DNA from: JASGDB01 sp049841315
GTDB taxonomy: Bacteria > Bacteroidota > Bacteroidia > Flavobacteriales > Weeksellaceae
Direction: 5' to 3'
NCBI GenBank assembly: GCA_049841315.1
Contig: JASGDB010000074.1
Span: 1-22,078, forward strand
DNA: 22,078 nucleotides
Of this stretch, positions 8,104 through 17,018 are shown piece by piece (position 1 is the first letter of the stretch; each line of letters opens with the position of its first letter). The translations under genes and the position numbers were made by a program. The notes beneath the pieces were generated by a model, which saw only the letters and a list, made by a program, of their open reading frames with translations, was not told the DNA's origin and did no database searches.

Positions 8104-8408
8104 GTTATAATTGATAGGCGATAAATGATAATTGATCACGAACTTTGCTGAAATCTTTGACAAAATTTAAAATACAGAACAATGATTAATATATCTGAAA
8201 AAGATAGAACTCCGATGGAGTTCAAAATCAAATCGTCAATCTATTTCTACACAGATAATGCTCCGCTGGAGCAATGAAATTTTGAAATGTTTGTGCGATT
8301 TGTTCCGTAGGAACAATATCTGCGTAGAAAAAATAATTAAGCGAATGACGGAACTCCGTAGGAGTTCTATCTCAAAAATAATCGGATTCAGATGAATAGA
8401 ATAAAAAA
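8104..8408. other. 305-base intergenic region between PL6 and PL17 genes
   Basis: No gene is visible. The left part (about 8135-8170) resembles worn copies of a TTTGC-rich repeat seen elsewhere in the window. The centre is a 171-bp symmetrical set of four hairpins (separate entry). I found no TAnnTTTG promoter and no copy of the GntR operator. Confidence 0.7.
8202..8372. repeat. Symmetrical nested hairpin element
   Basis: Four short hairpins with 3-base loops beginning with G occur at 8207-8223 (GAACTCC/GGAGTTC), 8259-8273 (TGCTCC/GGAGCA), 8300-8316 (TTGTTCC/GGAACAA) and 8351-8367 (GAACTCC/GGAGTTC). The whole set is mirror-symmetric about position 8287. AGATA (8202-8206) pairs with TATCT (8368-8372), and TTTCTACACAGATAA (8244-8258) matches the inverse of 8316-8330 at 13 of 15 positions. 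CTCCGTAGGAG-like palindromes are, from memory, a common unannotated interspersed repeat type in this group. In RNA it could fold either as four small hairpins or as one long arm. Confidence 0.8.
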
Positions 8409-10667
8409 ATGAACATTCAAACAAAATATTTTTCCGTTCTTATTCTTGTGCTGATTTTTTTCAGTGCGAAATCTTTGGCTCAAAACAACGATTCAAAACA
8501 GCATCCGAAACTCATTCTTACTTCCGAAGGCGTTTCGGAAATAAAATCCAAATTGGGAACCATTCCGCTTTTCGACAACGCTTTGCAGGAAGCCAAAACC
8601 GAAGTGGATGCGGAAATCGCATCGGGAATAGATGTGCCGGTTCCCAAAGATTATTCCGGCGGATATACGCACGAACGCCACAAAAGGAATTTTCTGGTGA
8701 TGCAGAAAGCGGGCGTTCTTTTTCAGATTTTAGGCGATGAAAAATATGCCGTTTATGTGAAAAATATGCTTTTGCAATATGCGGAATTATATCCGAAACT
8801 GTCTGTTCATCCGCAAACGCGCTCTTATGCGAGAGGCAAGATTTTCTGGCAGTGTCTGAACGATGCGAACTGGCTCGTTTATGCAAGTCAGGCTTACGAT
8901 TGCATTTATAATTTCCTTTCGGAAAACGAAAGGCAGAATTTAGAAAAAAATCTGTTCCGTCCGTTTGCCGATTTTATTTCGATAGAAAATCCGCAGTATT
9001 TTAACCGGGTTCACAATCACAGCACTTGGGGCGTTTCCGCAGTCGGAATGATTGCTTTGGTAATGGACGACAGGGAACTTCTCGAAAGAGCCTTGTATGG
9101 AATCAAAAATGCAAAAATTCCCGAAGGAATGAAAGATAACGACGGCGGATTAATCATCAAACCGGGACAAAAAGCCGGGTTTTTTGCCAATATTGACGAG
9201 CCGTTTTCGCCGGACGGATATTATACGGAAGGACCTTACTATCAGCGTTATGCGATGTATCCGTTTCTGATTTTTGCCGAAGCCCTGCAAAACACAAAAC
9301 CCGAATACAAAATTTTTGAATATAAAAACGGTGTTCTCTTGAAAGCCGTTGATGCTTTGCTGAATCTGTCGGATAAGGACGGGAAATTTTTTCCTCTTAA
9401 CGATGCCCAAAAAGGAATGTCTTATTATTCGAGAGAATTGCTGACTTCTGTGGATATTGCGTATCATTTCGGAAATCAAAATCCGGGTTTACTTGATGTT
9501 GCACAGAAACAAGGCAGCGTAACGCTCGACGATTGCGGACTTTCCGTTGCATTAGGCGCAAAAAATGGAAAAGCAAAACCGTATTCTAAAAAATCTGTGG
9601 AACTCAGAGACGGACAAAACGGCGATGAAGGTGGAGTCGGGATTCTGAGGAAAAATAATCTGGAATTGGTTTTCAAATATACTTCGCAGGGTCTTAGCCA
9701 CGGACATTACGACAAATTGTCTTTTTCGTTTTACAACAACGGAAAAGAAGTTTTGCAGGATTACGGTTTGGCACGTTTTGTAAACATCGAGCAAAAAGGG
9801 GGTGGAAATTATCTGAAAGAAAATTCGACTTGGGCAAAGCAAACGATTGCTCATAATACTTTGGTGCAGAATGAAACGTCTCATTTCGGCGGAAATTACG
9901 AAACAGGCAGTAAATTTCATTCGGATAGATATTTATTTGATGCCGAAAACGAAAATCTTCAAGTAACGAGTGCGATTGAAAAAAATGCTTATCCCGGAAC
10001 GGAAATCCATAGAACTTTGGCTTTAATAAGCGATTCGGAATTTGAAAATCCTATTGTTTTGGATATTGTAAAAGTCAGTTCCAATACACCAAATCAATAC
10101 GATTTGCCGTTTTATTATTTGGGGCAATTTCTGAAAGCCAATTTCAAATACGAAACGCCGAAAACGCTTTCACAACTCGGAAATGCGAATGGTTTTCAGC
10201 ATCTTTACAAAGAAGGTTATTGGGTTTCTGACGGCACAAATGCAAGTTTCGACTGGCTTTCGGACAATACGTTTTATACTTTAACGACGTCAACTTCTAA
10301 AAACGACGAACTGATTCTCGCCAGAATCGGAGCGAATGACCCGGATTTCAACCTTCGCCGGGAATCTGCTTTTATCATTAGGAAAAAAGACCAAAAAGAC
10401 GCTCTTTTTGTTTCGGTTTTGGAAACGCACGGCTCATACAGTCCGGTTTCGGAATTGACGAAAAATCCGTTTGGGAATTTGAAAAATCTGGAAATCGCTT
10501 ATCAGGATTCGGATTATACGGCAGTAAAATGGACAACGAAAAATGACCACTCAAAACTGTTTTTGATGTGTCAAAGTGATTCATCAAAAACGAAAAAACA
10601 TACAGTAACAATAGGTGGCAAAAAGTTCTCTTGGAAAGGTGCTTTTTCCTTACAATCAATTAATTAG
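8409..10667 (+). CDS. PL17-family oligoalginate lyase
   Basis: PL17 enzymes are exo-acting lyases that release unsaturated monouronate from alginate oligomers. The 752-residue product has a signal peptide ending near residue 25 (SLAQ). An alpha/alpha-barrel follows with N203-H204 (VHNHSTWG) and the tyrosine cluster DGYYTEGPYYQRY at 269-281. These correspond to the N201/H202 and Y258 catalytic positions of Saccharophagus Alg17C. The C-terminal heparinase II/III-like beta-sheet domain carries LSHGHYDKLSF, the LQDYG aspartate and TIAHNT, which together match the Alg17C zinc site. Length fits PL17 subfamily 2. With no lipobox it should work in the periplasm on what the endolyases make. kdgF starts 14 bases after its stop, so the two are cotranslated. 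Confidence 0.94.
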   Translation: MNIQTKYFSVLILVLIFFSAKSLAQNNDSKQHPKLILTSEGVSEIKSKLGTIPLFDNALQEAKTEVDAEIASGIDVPVPKDYSGGYTHERHKRNFLVMQKAGVLFQILGDEKYAVYVKNMLLQYAELYPKLSVHPQTRSYARGKIFWQCLNDANWLVYASQAYDCIYNFLSENERQNLEKNLFRPFADFISIENPQYFNRVHNHSTWGVSAVGMIALVMDDRELLERALYGIKNAKIPEGMKDNDGGLIIKPGQKAGFFANIDEPFSPDGYYTEGPYYQRYAMYPFLIFAEALQNTKPEYKIFEYKNGVLLKAVDALLNLSDKDGKFFPLNDAQKGMSYYSRELLTSVDIAYHFGNQNPGLLDVAQKQGSVTLDDCGLSVALGAKNGKAKPYSKKSVELRDGQNGDEGGVGILRKNNLELVFKYTSQGLSHGHYDKLSFSFYNNGKEVLQDYGLARFVNIEQKGGGNYLKENSTWAKQTIAHNTLVQNETSHFGGNYETGSKFHSDRYLFDAENENLQVTSAIEKNAYPGTEIHRTLALISDSEFENPIVLDIVKVSSNTPNQYDLPFYYLGQFLKANFKYETPKTLSQLGNANGFQHLYKEGYWVSDGTNASFDWLSDNTFYTLTTSTSKNDELILARIGANDPDFNLRRESAFIIRKKDQKDALFVSVLETHGSYSPVSELTKNPFGNLKNLEIAYQDSDYTAVKWTTKNDHSKLFLMCQSDSSKTKKHTVTIGGKKFSWKGAFSLQSIN

Positions 10668-10681
10668 AAAAAATAAAAAAT

Positions 10682-11032
10682 ATGAAAACATTCGGAAGCA
10701 GCAAGGATTTTGTGCTTGACAGCGACCTCGATTGGGAAATCGTAAACGAGGGTATGAAAAGAAAAATAATGACGTATGACGACAGTATAATGCTGGTAAA
10801 AGTGCAGTTCGACCAGGGCGCAATCGGATACAGACACGAGCATTATCATTCTCAGGTAACTTATGTGGTAAGCGGAGAATTTGAGTTCAGCATCGGCGAT
10901 GAGACGAGAATCGTGAAAGGCGGAGATGCCGTTTATATGGCGCCGCATATTCCGCACGGAGCGGTTTGCAAAAAAGCCGGAATTTTGATAGACGTTTTCA
11001 GTCCTATCCGAGAGGATTTTATGGAAAAGTAG
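10682..11032 (+). CDS. kdgF: Cupin KdgF, unsaturated uronate ring-opening enzyme
   Basis: KdgF is a small single-domain cupin that speeds conversion of 4,5-unsaturated monouronates into linear ketonized sugar (DEH for alginate). The 116-residue product has the metal-binding motif HEHYHSQ with H52, H54 and Q58. The second cupin motif, HIPHG, places H92 34 residues after the glutamine, as in characterised KdgF. No signal peptide is present, so it is cytoplasmic. It sits 14 bases after the PL17 gene whose product it would process. A clear terminator follows in the next gap. Small cupins are hard to tell apart by sequence, but the alginate setting makes this assignment strong. Confidence 0.92.
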   Translation: MKTFGSSKDFVLDSDLDWEIVNEGMKRKIMTYDDSIMLVKVQFDQGAIGYRHEHYHSQVTYVVSGEFEFSIGDETRIVKGGDAVYMAPHIPHGAVCKKAGILIDVFSPIREDFMEK

Positions 11033-11099
11033 TCTGTAAAACAGCGCCTTACAGATTCAAAATATAATGGGTATTCCTGCCGTTTTCCTGATTTTTTGA

Positions 11100-11122
11100 G
11101 CCGATTAAAATCTCTAATCGGC
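11100..11122. repeat. Inverted repeat GCCGATTA/TAATCGGC
   Basis: An 8-bp perfect stem (11100-11107 with 11115-11122) has a 7-base loop. The sequence GAGCCGATTA occurs here (11098-11107) and again as the left arm of the next hairpin (11142-11151). With no T run after it on the + strand, it looks more like a protein-binding dyad than a terminator. Confidence 0.6.
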
Positions 11123-11123
11123 G

Positions 11124-11131
11124 CAAATATA
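11124..11131 (-). promoter_or_regulatory. Minus-strand -7-like box between two dyads
   Basis: Read on the minus strand this is TATATTTG, the Bacteroidota -7 consensus. It lies between the 11100-11122 and 11141-11169 dyads and would fire toward the 3' end of kdgF. No minus-strand gene follows it. It may be the relic of a lost, autoregulated gene. Confidence 0.35.
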
Positions 11132-11140
11132 CAAAAATAT

Positions 11141-11174
11141 TGAGCCGATTATTTATGATAATTGGCTCATTTTT
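11141..11174 (+). terminator. Terminator of alginate block 1
   Basis: A 12-bp stem (11141-11152 with 11158-11169, one G-T pair) with a 5-base loop is followed by TTTTT at 11170-11174. It lies 108 bases after the kdgF stop and should end transcripts of the PL6-PL17-kdgF series. Confidence 0.75.
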
Positions 11175-11388
11175 CTAATGGAGAATCGAAGTTTTAGTTT
11201 TATCAAGCAAAGCCGTTTTTGTAGGATAAAGATTGCATAATTTTTCAGAAGCCCGTATTTTGATGTTCAGCATATCATATTTCGGTAATTTTTCAATGTA
11301 AATTCTTGGTTTTTTATTCAAAAAATATGAATTTTATTTGTTTTAATTTATTGATAATCAGTAAATTGTTATTTTTATTGAAAAAATG

Positions 11389-11418
11389 TTGCACGGTTCG
11401 TTTTTTTATTTATATTTG
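11389..11418 (+). promoter_or_regulatory. Promoter of alginate block 2 (susC)
   Basis: TTG at 11389-11391 is separated by 19 bases from TATATTTG at 11411-11418. The last bases of the -7 box are shared with the operator that begins at 11417, an arrangement expected to let a bound repressor block polymerase. Confidence 0.72.
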
Positions 11419-11444
11419 GAAAACCAATCTGGTAAACCAATTTG
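11417..11444 (+). promoter_or_regulatory. Tandem GntR-type operator, site 2
   Basis: TGGAAAACCA (11417-11426) is followed 13 bases on by TGGTAAACCA (11430-11439). The 20 bases 11425-11444 match 3633-3652 of site 1 at all but one position. The two units come in the opposite order to site 1. Confidence 0.7.
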
Positions 11445-11550
11445 TTTTTGAATTTTTCTGAAAAAAATTATGTAAATATTAAGAAGAAAAATGAAATGAA
11501 TTTGGTTTTTCCGGATAAAGATTTTTTTCAAATAAATACCCAAATAATTT

Positions 11551-14500
11551 ATGAAAATAATGATTAAACTGGCATTTGCCGTATCCTTATTCTTAAATGC
11601 AATGTTGTTTGCACAAGATTCCTGGCTTTTGAAAGGGAAGGTTTCCGGTGCGGATTCTCAGCCTGTTTCGGGAGTGAGCGTTTCCGTGCAGAACACTTCC
11701 AAAAAAACAATGACGAATTCCGAGGGAAATTATCAAATCCAAGTGAAAAAAGGCGATGTCCTGAATTTTTCTTCATCGGTTTATAAAACCAAAATTGTGA
11801 TTGTATCCAATCAGAAAGCGTTGGATATTTCTTTGGAAGAACAGGTAAAAACGATAGACGAAGTAGTTGTGGTGGGATATGGAACGCAGAAGAAAAGCCA
11901 CCTGACGGGTTCTATTTCCAAAGTAACGAACGAAAATCTTGACCAGATTGCCGTTTCCAGAGTGGACGATGCTTTGGTAGGTAAGGTTTCCGGCGTTAAT
12001 ATTCAGGCAACGGAAGGCAATGCCGGTTCTGCGCCGACTATCAGAATCAGAGGAACGGGTTCTCTGGCAGGAAGTTCATCTCCGCTTATTGTGGTGGATG
12101 GTCTTGCGGTGGACGAAGATTTTCTCGGTTCGCTGGATATGAATGATGTGGAATCTTTTGAAGTGCTGAAAGATGCCGCTTCATCGGCTATTTATGGTTC
12201 GAGAGGGGCGAACGGTGTCATTATGATTACCACGAAAAAAGGAAAAAAAGGAAACACAAAATTCTCATACAACACTTATACCGGTTATAAGGAAGCGCGT
12301 AAAAGCAAGGCTTATTACATTACCGTGAAAGACGCTTTGGCTAAGGAACTGGCAGAAACAGGAACACTTTCTGACCGCTCCCGGTATATCCAACTTCTCG
12401 GGATGGACAACAACTGGCAGAATATTATTTTCAACGGAGGAACCATTACGGACCACGCTTTCAGTGCGAGAGGCGGAAACGACCGGACAAAATTCAGTGC
12501 TTCATTGGGATACAATCACGATGAAGGCGTGTTGATAATTGACGATTACAAAAAATACAGCGCAAGACTGAACCTCGAAACAAAATTGAACGACAAACTC
12601 ACATTCGGACTCAATTTATCGCCGTCTTACACCAACAGAGTCCGTTTTGACGGTTCTCCGCACGATATTTTGAGACAAGCGCCTTGGCTGCCTTTGTATC
12701 TTGATGCCCATTCTATTCAGTTTGTCAATCGTCTGCGCGAAAGCGGAAGATGGGCGTATGCGCAGATAGGCGATTATGCTCAGCAGCGTATGTTCGATAA
12801 TTTTGATTTGAATACGATGACGCCTGTCGCTTCCGGCGGAACGAGTATCAGCGATACTTCCAACCAAAATCCCGGCGCAAAAGTTCTGGAAAGAGACAGA
12901 AGGGATTTGAGTCTTAAAATATTCGGAAATGCTTATGCGCAGTATAATATCGGAAAAGGGTTGAGTTTCAGGGCTTCTCTCGGAGGAGATATTCAAAATA
13001 CAAACAACAAGCGTTTCATAGGTGCCAACTCCAATAATATTGGTGCTTCTACCACTTCTTTGACTTTGGCGGACGAAAACGCAATCCACGTCGTAACGGA
13101 AGAATATTTTGCCTACGACAAAGCATTTGGAAACCACGATGTAAGTGCCGTTGCCGGTTTTGCCGCAGAAAAATGGGACACTTCTTACAAATCCATTACG
13201 GGGTCGGGCTACGAAAACGAATATATCATCACCTTGTCTGCCGCAACGATTATTTCGGACAAAGCGTCCATCGATTATCAAAGACGTTTGATGTCCGTTT
13301 TCGGAAGACTGAATTACGCTTATAACAACAAATATCTCGTTTCTTTGAATTACAGGAGAGACGGCGGTTCGGTTTTCGGTTCGGACACCAAATACGGAAA
13401 TTTCCCTGCCGCTTCCGCAGGCTGGGTGGTTTCCAAAGAAAATTTTATGAGCAGCATCGATTTTATCAGCAACCTGAAACTGAGAGCCAGTTATGGTATT
13501 ACCGGAAACCTCAATCTGAATACCGGAAGCGATTTGATTGACAATTATCCGTATATGGCACTCCTTACCGCATCAAGTTATGTGGTAAACAACGGGCAGG
13601 TTACAGGTTACAATCCGGTAAACATCGCCAATCCGTATTTGCAGTGGGAGCGTTCCATAGAATTGAACCCCGGTATCGATTTCGGATTTTTCCACAACAG
13701 GATTTCCGGCTCTTTTGAATATTACAAACGAAACAGCGACCAACTCCTGCTCAACAATCCGATTTCCTCAACAACAGGTTTTACTAATGCCCTTGTGAAT
13801 TTGGGAGAAGTGGAAAACAGAGGATATGAACTGGAACTGAGAACGAGAAATATTACCGGACAGAAATTCAAATGGTCCACCACTATTATAGCATCTACGA
13901 ATAAAAATACCCTCATAAGTTTTGGCGATTCCAACGGACAGATTCAGAATGTCGATGACAAAAGAGCCGCAGAGTGGATTAATCTGGTAGGAAACCCCAT
14001 TTCCTCCTTTTACGGCTGGGTCGTGGACCGCGAGATTCCGAAAGAATATATCGTGAATCCGTATTTCCCACTCGGCGGACAGGCAAAAGACGTCTATGTA
14101 AAGGATTTGAACGGCGATGGCGTGATTGACGATGATGACAAAACCATTCTCGGAAGCCCTTATCCGAAATTGGTTTGGAGTTTTACCAACGAATTTGAAA
14201 TAGGAAACTTCGATTTCAGTTTTATGTTCCAGGGCAGTCACGGAGCGCAGGTCAGGAATATGGCAGACCAGTATATTTTCAACCATTTCAACAGTTCGCA
14301 GAGTTACAATGCGGCAACCACGCCCGACCAGGGGTTCATTCGCGAAAAAATATTTACCAACTCCATAATTCAGGACGCTTCCTACATTACTTTGAGAACA
14401 GCGAGTATCGGCTATAATTTTTCAAAAGAAACCGCCCGGAAATTTGGAATGACCAAAGCAAGATTATACGCAACAGGACAAAATATTCTGTATTTTACGG

Positions 14501-14625
14501 CTGATGATTACACAGGCTGGAATCCTGAATCCATCGACAATACAAGCCCGACAACCTATGGCTATCAGTTGGGCGGATTTCCGATATTCAGAACCGTGTC
14601 TTTGGGAATGAACGTGGAATTTTAA
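11551..14625 (+). CDS. SusC-like TonB-dependent outer-membrane transporter
   Basis: SusC proteins import glycan fragments across the outer membrane, powered by TonB and capped by a SusD lipoprotein. The 1024-residue product has a signal peptide ending near AMLFAQ and a carboxypeptidase-regulatory-like domain (about 27-100). The TonB-box/plug signature DEVVVVGYGTQKK lies near 105-117, a plug ends with ASSAIYGSRGANGVIMITTK, and a long beta-barrel reaches the C-terminal F. Length is typical. The start may be 11551 or the in-frame ATG at 11560; both leave the signal peptide intact. It heads block 2 behind operator site 2 and pairs with SusD 28 bases downstream. Alginate oligomers are the likely cargo from context. 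Confidence 0.95.
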   Translation: MKIMIKLAFAVSLFLNAMLFAQDSWLLKGKVSGADSQPVSGVSVSVQNTSKKTMTNSEGNYQIQVKKGDVLNFSSSVYKTKIVIVSNQKALDISLEEQVKTIDEVVVVGYGTQKKSHLTGSISKVTNENLDQIAVSRVDDALVGKVSGVNIQATEGNAGSAPTIRIRGTGSLAGSSSPLIVVDGLAVDEDFLGSLDMNDVESFEVLKDAASSAIYGSRGANGVIMITTKKGKKGNTKFSYNTYTGYKEARKSKAYYITVKDALAKELAETGTLSDRSRYIQLLGMDNNWQNIIFNGGTITDHAFSARGGNDRTKFSASLGYNHDEGVLIIDDYKKYSARLNLETKLNDKLTFGLNLSPSYTNRVRFDGSPHDILRQAPWLPLYLDAHSIQFVNRLRESGRWAYAQIGDYAQQRMFDNFDLNTMTPVASGGTSISDTSNQNPGAKVLERDRRDLSLKIFGNAYAQYNIGKGLSFRASLGGDIQNTNNKRFIGANSNNIGASTTSLTLADENAIHVVTEEYFAYDKAFGNHDVSAVAGFAAEKWDTSYKSITGSGYENEYIITLSAATIISDKASIDYQRRLMSVFGRLNYAYNNKYLVSLNYRRDGGSVFGSDTKYGNFPAASAGWVVSKENFMSSIDFISNLKLRASYGITGNLNLNTGSDLIDNYPYMALLTASSYVVNNGQVTGYNPVNIANPYLQWERSIELNPGIDFGFFHNRISGSFEYYKRNSDQLLLNNPISSTTGFTNALVNLGEVENRGYELELRTRNITGQKFKWSTTIIASTNKNTLISFGDSNGQIQNVDDKRAAEWINLVGNPISSFYGWVVDREIPKEYIVNPYFPLGGQAKDVYVKDLNGDGVIDDDDKTILGSPYPKLVWSFTNEFEIGNFDFSFMFQGSHGAQVRNMADQYIFNHFNSSQSYNAATTPDQGFIREKIFTNSIIQDASYITLRTASIGYNFSKETARKFGMTKARLYATGQNILYFTADDYTGWNPESIDNTSPTTYGYQLGGFPIFRTVSLGMNVEF

Positions 14626-14653
14626 TTTTAATAAACAAGAAAATACGACGATA

Positions 14654-16093
14654 ATGAGAAAGTTAAAAATAATACCGTTTCTTTTACTGGCAGGCGTTTT
14701 GACGAACTGCGGAGACGATTTTCTGAATCCCGAACCCACTTCGGCGATTAGCGCAGATACATTCTATTCGACAGAATCTGAACTGATGAACGGCGTTATC
14801 AATATGTATGACGGGATACAAGGTGTAAACGCTCTCAATAATACGGATAGCGACCTCAACCACGCAATACAGGTGGAATATTTCGTTACCGAAATGCGCA
14901 GCGACAATACGCAGACCAAAAGCGGCGCCGGAGAAGGAGAGCAGGTGCAGTTTGAAAACCATATCATAAAACCTACAAACAGCATCGTTTACGATTATTA
15001 CAGAAGTTTTTATGATATCCTCAACAGAGCCAACATCGTATTGAAAAATCTTGGTGTGGCTTCCGATGCCAACAGGGCAAAAATCGAAGGAGAGGCAAAA
15101 TTCGTGAGAGCGTATGCCCATTTCAACCTGGTGAGATTATTCGGCGATATTCCTTTGGCAGACGAGGTTATCACAATCGATAATACCGAAAAGCAATTCA
15201 CGAGAGTTCCGAAAGCGGAGGTCTATAATCTAATCATCAGCGATTTGGAAACAGCAGTTGCATCTTTGGATAATACCTATAAAAACAGAGCATCAAAAGC
15301 CGCAGCGCAGGCTCTTTTGGCAAAAGTGTATCTCACTTTGGGAACCAATTATCTGAAAGCACAGCAATTATGCGAAGCCGTGATGAGCAGCGGATTTTCT
15401 CTGCAATCCAATTTCCACGATGTATTTTACACCGAAAACAACAGCGAAATTATTTTTGCCATTGGTTATCTTTCAAATCCGGCAACCGAAAGTCAGGGCT
15501 TTTCTGCGGAATGGCTCAATTCTATCGGGCGGTCGAGAGGCGTAAACTACGTTACCAACGATGCCGCTGCTGCATTGGATTCAAAAGGAGGAAGCAGAAC
15601 AACAACCTCTTACAGAGTTGACCCGGCACAAACCAGCCAGAAACAGGTGGCAAAATATTTCCCGAACGGAGAAGACGGCGGTTCTACCGGTGTCGTATTT
15701 ACACTAACTCCGAGGGCTGCCGGAAACGACTGGATTGTTCTGAGATACGCAGATGTTCTGCTGATGCACGTAGAAGCCATTATGGCAGGCGGAGATTCTA
15801 CATCGGTTCCGGCTGCGTTAAATTCCTTTCAACTCATCAGAAACAGAGCAGGGCTTACGACGCCGGTTACGAGCATTTCCAAAGAAGAACTTTTGGACGA
15901 AAGACGGGTGGAACTGGCATTTGAAAACCAGAGGTTTTTTGATTTGGTGCGTTTCGGCGTTGCGCAGGAGGTGCTTTCTGCCTATTCCGCAGCCAACGGA
16001 GGAAGTTTTACTTCCACAGATTTATTGCTGCCGATTCCGCAGCGCGAAATCAATCTGAGCCAAGGAAAAATGCAGCAAAATCCGGGATATTAA
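14654..16093 (+). CDS. SusD/RagB-like glycan-binding lipoprotein
   Basis: The 479-residue product is a SusD-family surface lipoprotein that lies over the SusC barrel and captures oligosaccharide. The lipobox ends at C19 (GVLTNCGDD), followed by acidic residues suited to surface export. The typical DDFLNPEPTSAISADTFY start and tetratricopeptide-like helices (GEAKFVRAYAHFNLVRLFGD) are visible. So is the family ending with RRVELAFENQRFFDLVRFG and LLPIPQREINL. It is 28 bases after susC. The family is certain; the alginate ligand is inferred from the lyases around it. Confidence 0.95.
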   Translation: MRKLKIIPFLLLAGVLTNCGDDFLNPEPTSAISADTFYSTESELMNGVINMYDGIQGVNALNNTDSDLNHAIQVEYFVTEMRSDNTQTKSGAGEGEQVQFENHIIKPTNSIVYDYYRSFYDILNRANIVLKNLGVASDANRAKIEGEAKFVRAYAHFNLVRLFGDIPLADEVITIDNTEKQFTRVPKAEVYNLIISDLETAVASLDNTYKNRASKAAAQALLAKVYLTLGTNYLKAQQLCEAVMSSGFSLQSNFHDVFYTENNSEIIFAIGYLSNPATESQGFSAEWLNSIGRSRGVNYVTNDAAAALDSKGGSRTTTSYRVDPAQTSQKQVAKYFPNGEDGGSTGVVFTLTPRAAGNDWIVLRYADVLLMHVEAIMAGGDSTSVPAALNSFQLIRNRAGLTTPVTSISKEELLDERRVELAFENQRFFDLVRFGVAQEVLSAYSAANGGSFTSTDLLLPIPQREINLSQGKMQQNPGY

Positions 16094-16120
16094 TAGTAAA
16101 AAACAAATAAATATAAAAAA

Positions 16121-16999
16121 ATGAAACCTATTAACAATATCAGTAAAAAATTCCGGTATATTTTCGGAGTGATGATTTTTGCGGGATTTTTCTTTATTTC
16201 AAATTCCTGTAACCCGACTTTGGATATGTATAGATTTGATTTGCCGGAAGCCGGTTCGATTGCGGACAACACACCTCCGGAAGCCAATTTTACAGCAACT
16301 GTAAGTTCCGCCGACTGGAAGACCTATCAGTTCTCCAACCAATCTACCAATGCCACAAAATATGCGTGGAATTTCGGAGACGGTGCTACTTCTTCGGATT
16401 TGGACGCTACGCATACGTTCTCGGGCGAAGGCGATTACACGGTTACTTTGACAGCAACGGATAATCTGGGCGTTTCCAGCACCTATTCTTCCGTGGTTAA
16501 TGTTGTAGAACCAAGCACTCCGACTGCCATTCTGCCGACCATAAACGAAGCAGGATTTGAAGATGGCAGCACCGCTTGCGGAACAGCCGCAGACGGGCGG
16601 GATTGTTGGAGAAACAGCAGTCTCGGCGCAGTGATACAGATTACGGCAAGCCCCGTTTATGAAGGCTCACAAGCGGCGAAATTTCCAAATACGGCGGATA
16701 GAATCGGATATCAGGAACTTACCGTTTCTCCGAATACCAATTACGTGCTGACCTATTATTATTGCTTGAAAACAGATACGACCGGCTCGCTTACCGTTTC
16801 CGTTTTGGCAGGAGGTTCTCATACGAATCTGGCAACTGCTTTGGCTGCAAAACTTGCGGATTTTAAAGGAACTACCCAAACCGGTCAATATATTCAGGCG
16901 ATTCTGCCGTTTAATTCCGGAGCAAACGATAAGGTTTCTATTTTGATAACCAATGAAGGAGTAGAAGGAAGAGTCGATTCTTTTTCAATTTCATTATAA
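16121..16999 (+). CDS. PKD-domain surface glycan-binding lipoprotein
   Basis: The 292-residue product has a lipobox ending at C30 (FISNSCNP), a PKD domain at about 53-129 with the signature YAWNFGDG, and a C-terminal beta-sandwich of about 150 residues. That sandwich (GFEDGS ... WRNSS ... GSQAAKF ... NYVLTYYY) has the look of a carbohydrate-binding module. The position directly after susD is where SusE/SusF-type surface glycan-binding proteins usually lie, so it probably holds alginate at the cell surface. It has no catalytic motif. The start at 16121 gives a usable signal peptide, although it has a longer polar lead than usual. The second PL7 follows 19 bases later. Confidence 0.85.
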   Translation: MKPINNISKKFRYIFGVMIFAGFFFISNSCNPTLDMYRFDLPEAGSIADNTPPEANFTATVSSADWKTYQFSNQSTNATKYAWNFGDGATSSDLDATHTFSGEGDYTVTLTATDNLGVSSTYSSVVNVVEPSTPTAILPTINEAGFEDGSTACGTAADGRDCWRNSSLGAVIQITASPVYEGSQAAKFPNTADRIGYQELTVSPNTNYVLTYYYCLKTDTTGSLTVSVLAGGSHTNLATALAAKLADFKGTTQTGQYIQAILPFNSGANDKVSILITNEGVEGRVDSFSISL

Positions 17000-17018
17000 T
17001 AAATATCAGGATTAATTT

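Larger units (their letters stand above)
11033..11550. other. 518-base intergenic region between kdgF and susC
   Basis: The left third holds two dyads, the second of which works as a terminator for block 1, with a minus-strand -7 box between them. The middle (about 11180-11340) has no recognised gene. A 50-codon minus-strand frame ending near 11178 lacks a start and a known family and is probably chance. The right part holds the susC promoter and operator, followed by a leader of about 125 bases. Confidence 0.7.

Noticed and set aside
8202..8372. CRISPR-like array
   Set aside because: The repeated units are short palindromes arranged in mirror symmetry, not direct repeats with unique spacers, and no cas gene is present.
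11178..11335. Minus-strand open frame of about 50 codons in the kdgF-susC gap
   Set aside because: It has no start codon near its beginning, no family resemblance and no promoter in register; chance in AT-rich DNA is more likely than a gene remnant.
14098..14160. DLNGDGVIDDDD calcium-like motif in the SusC protein
   Set aside because: This acidic stretch is a routine feature of SusC-family barrels and does not indicate an added domain.
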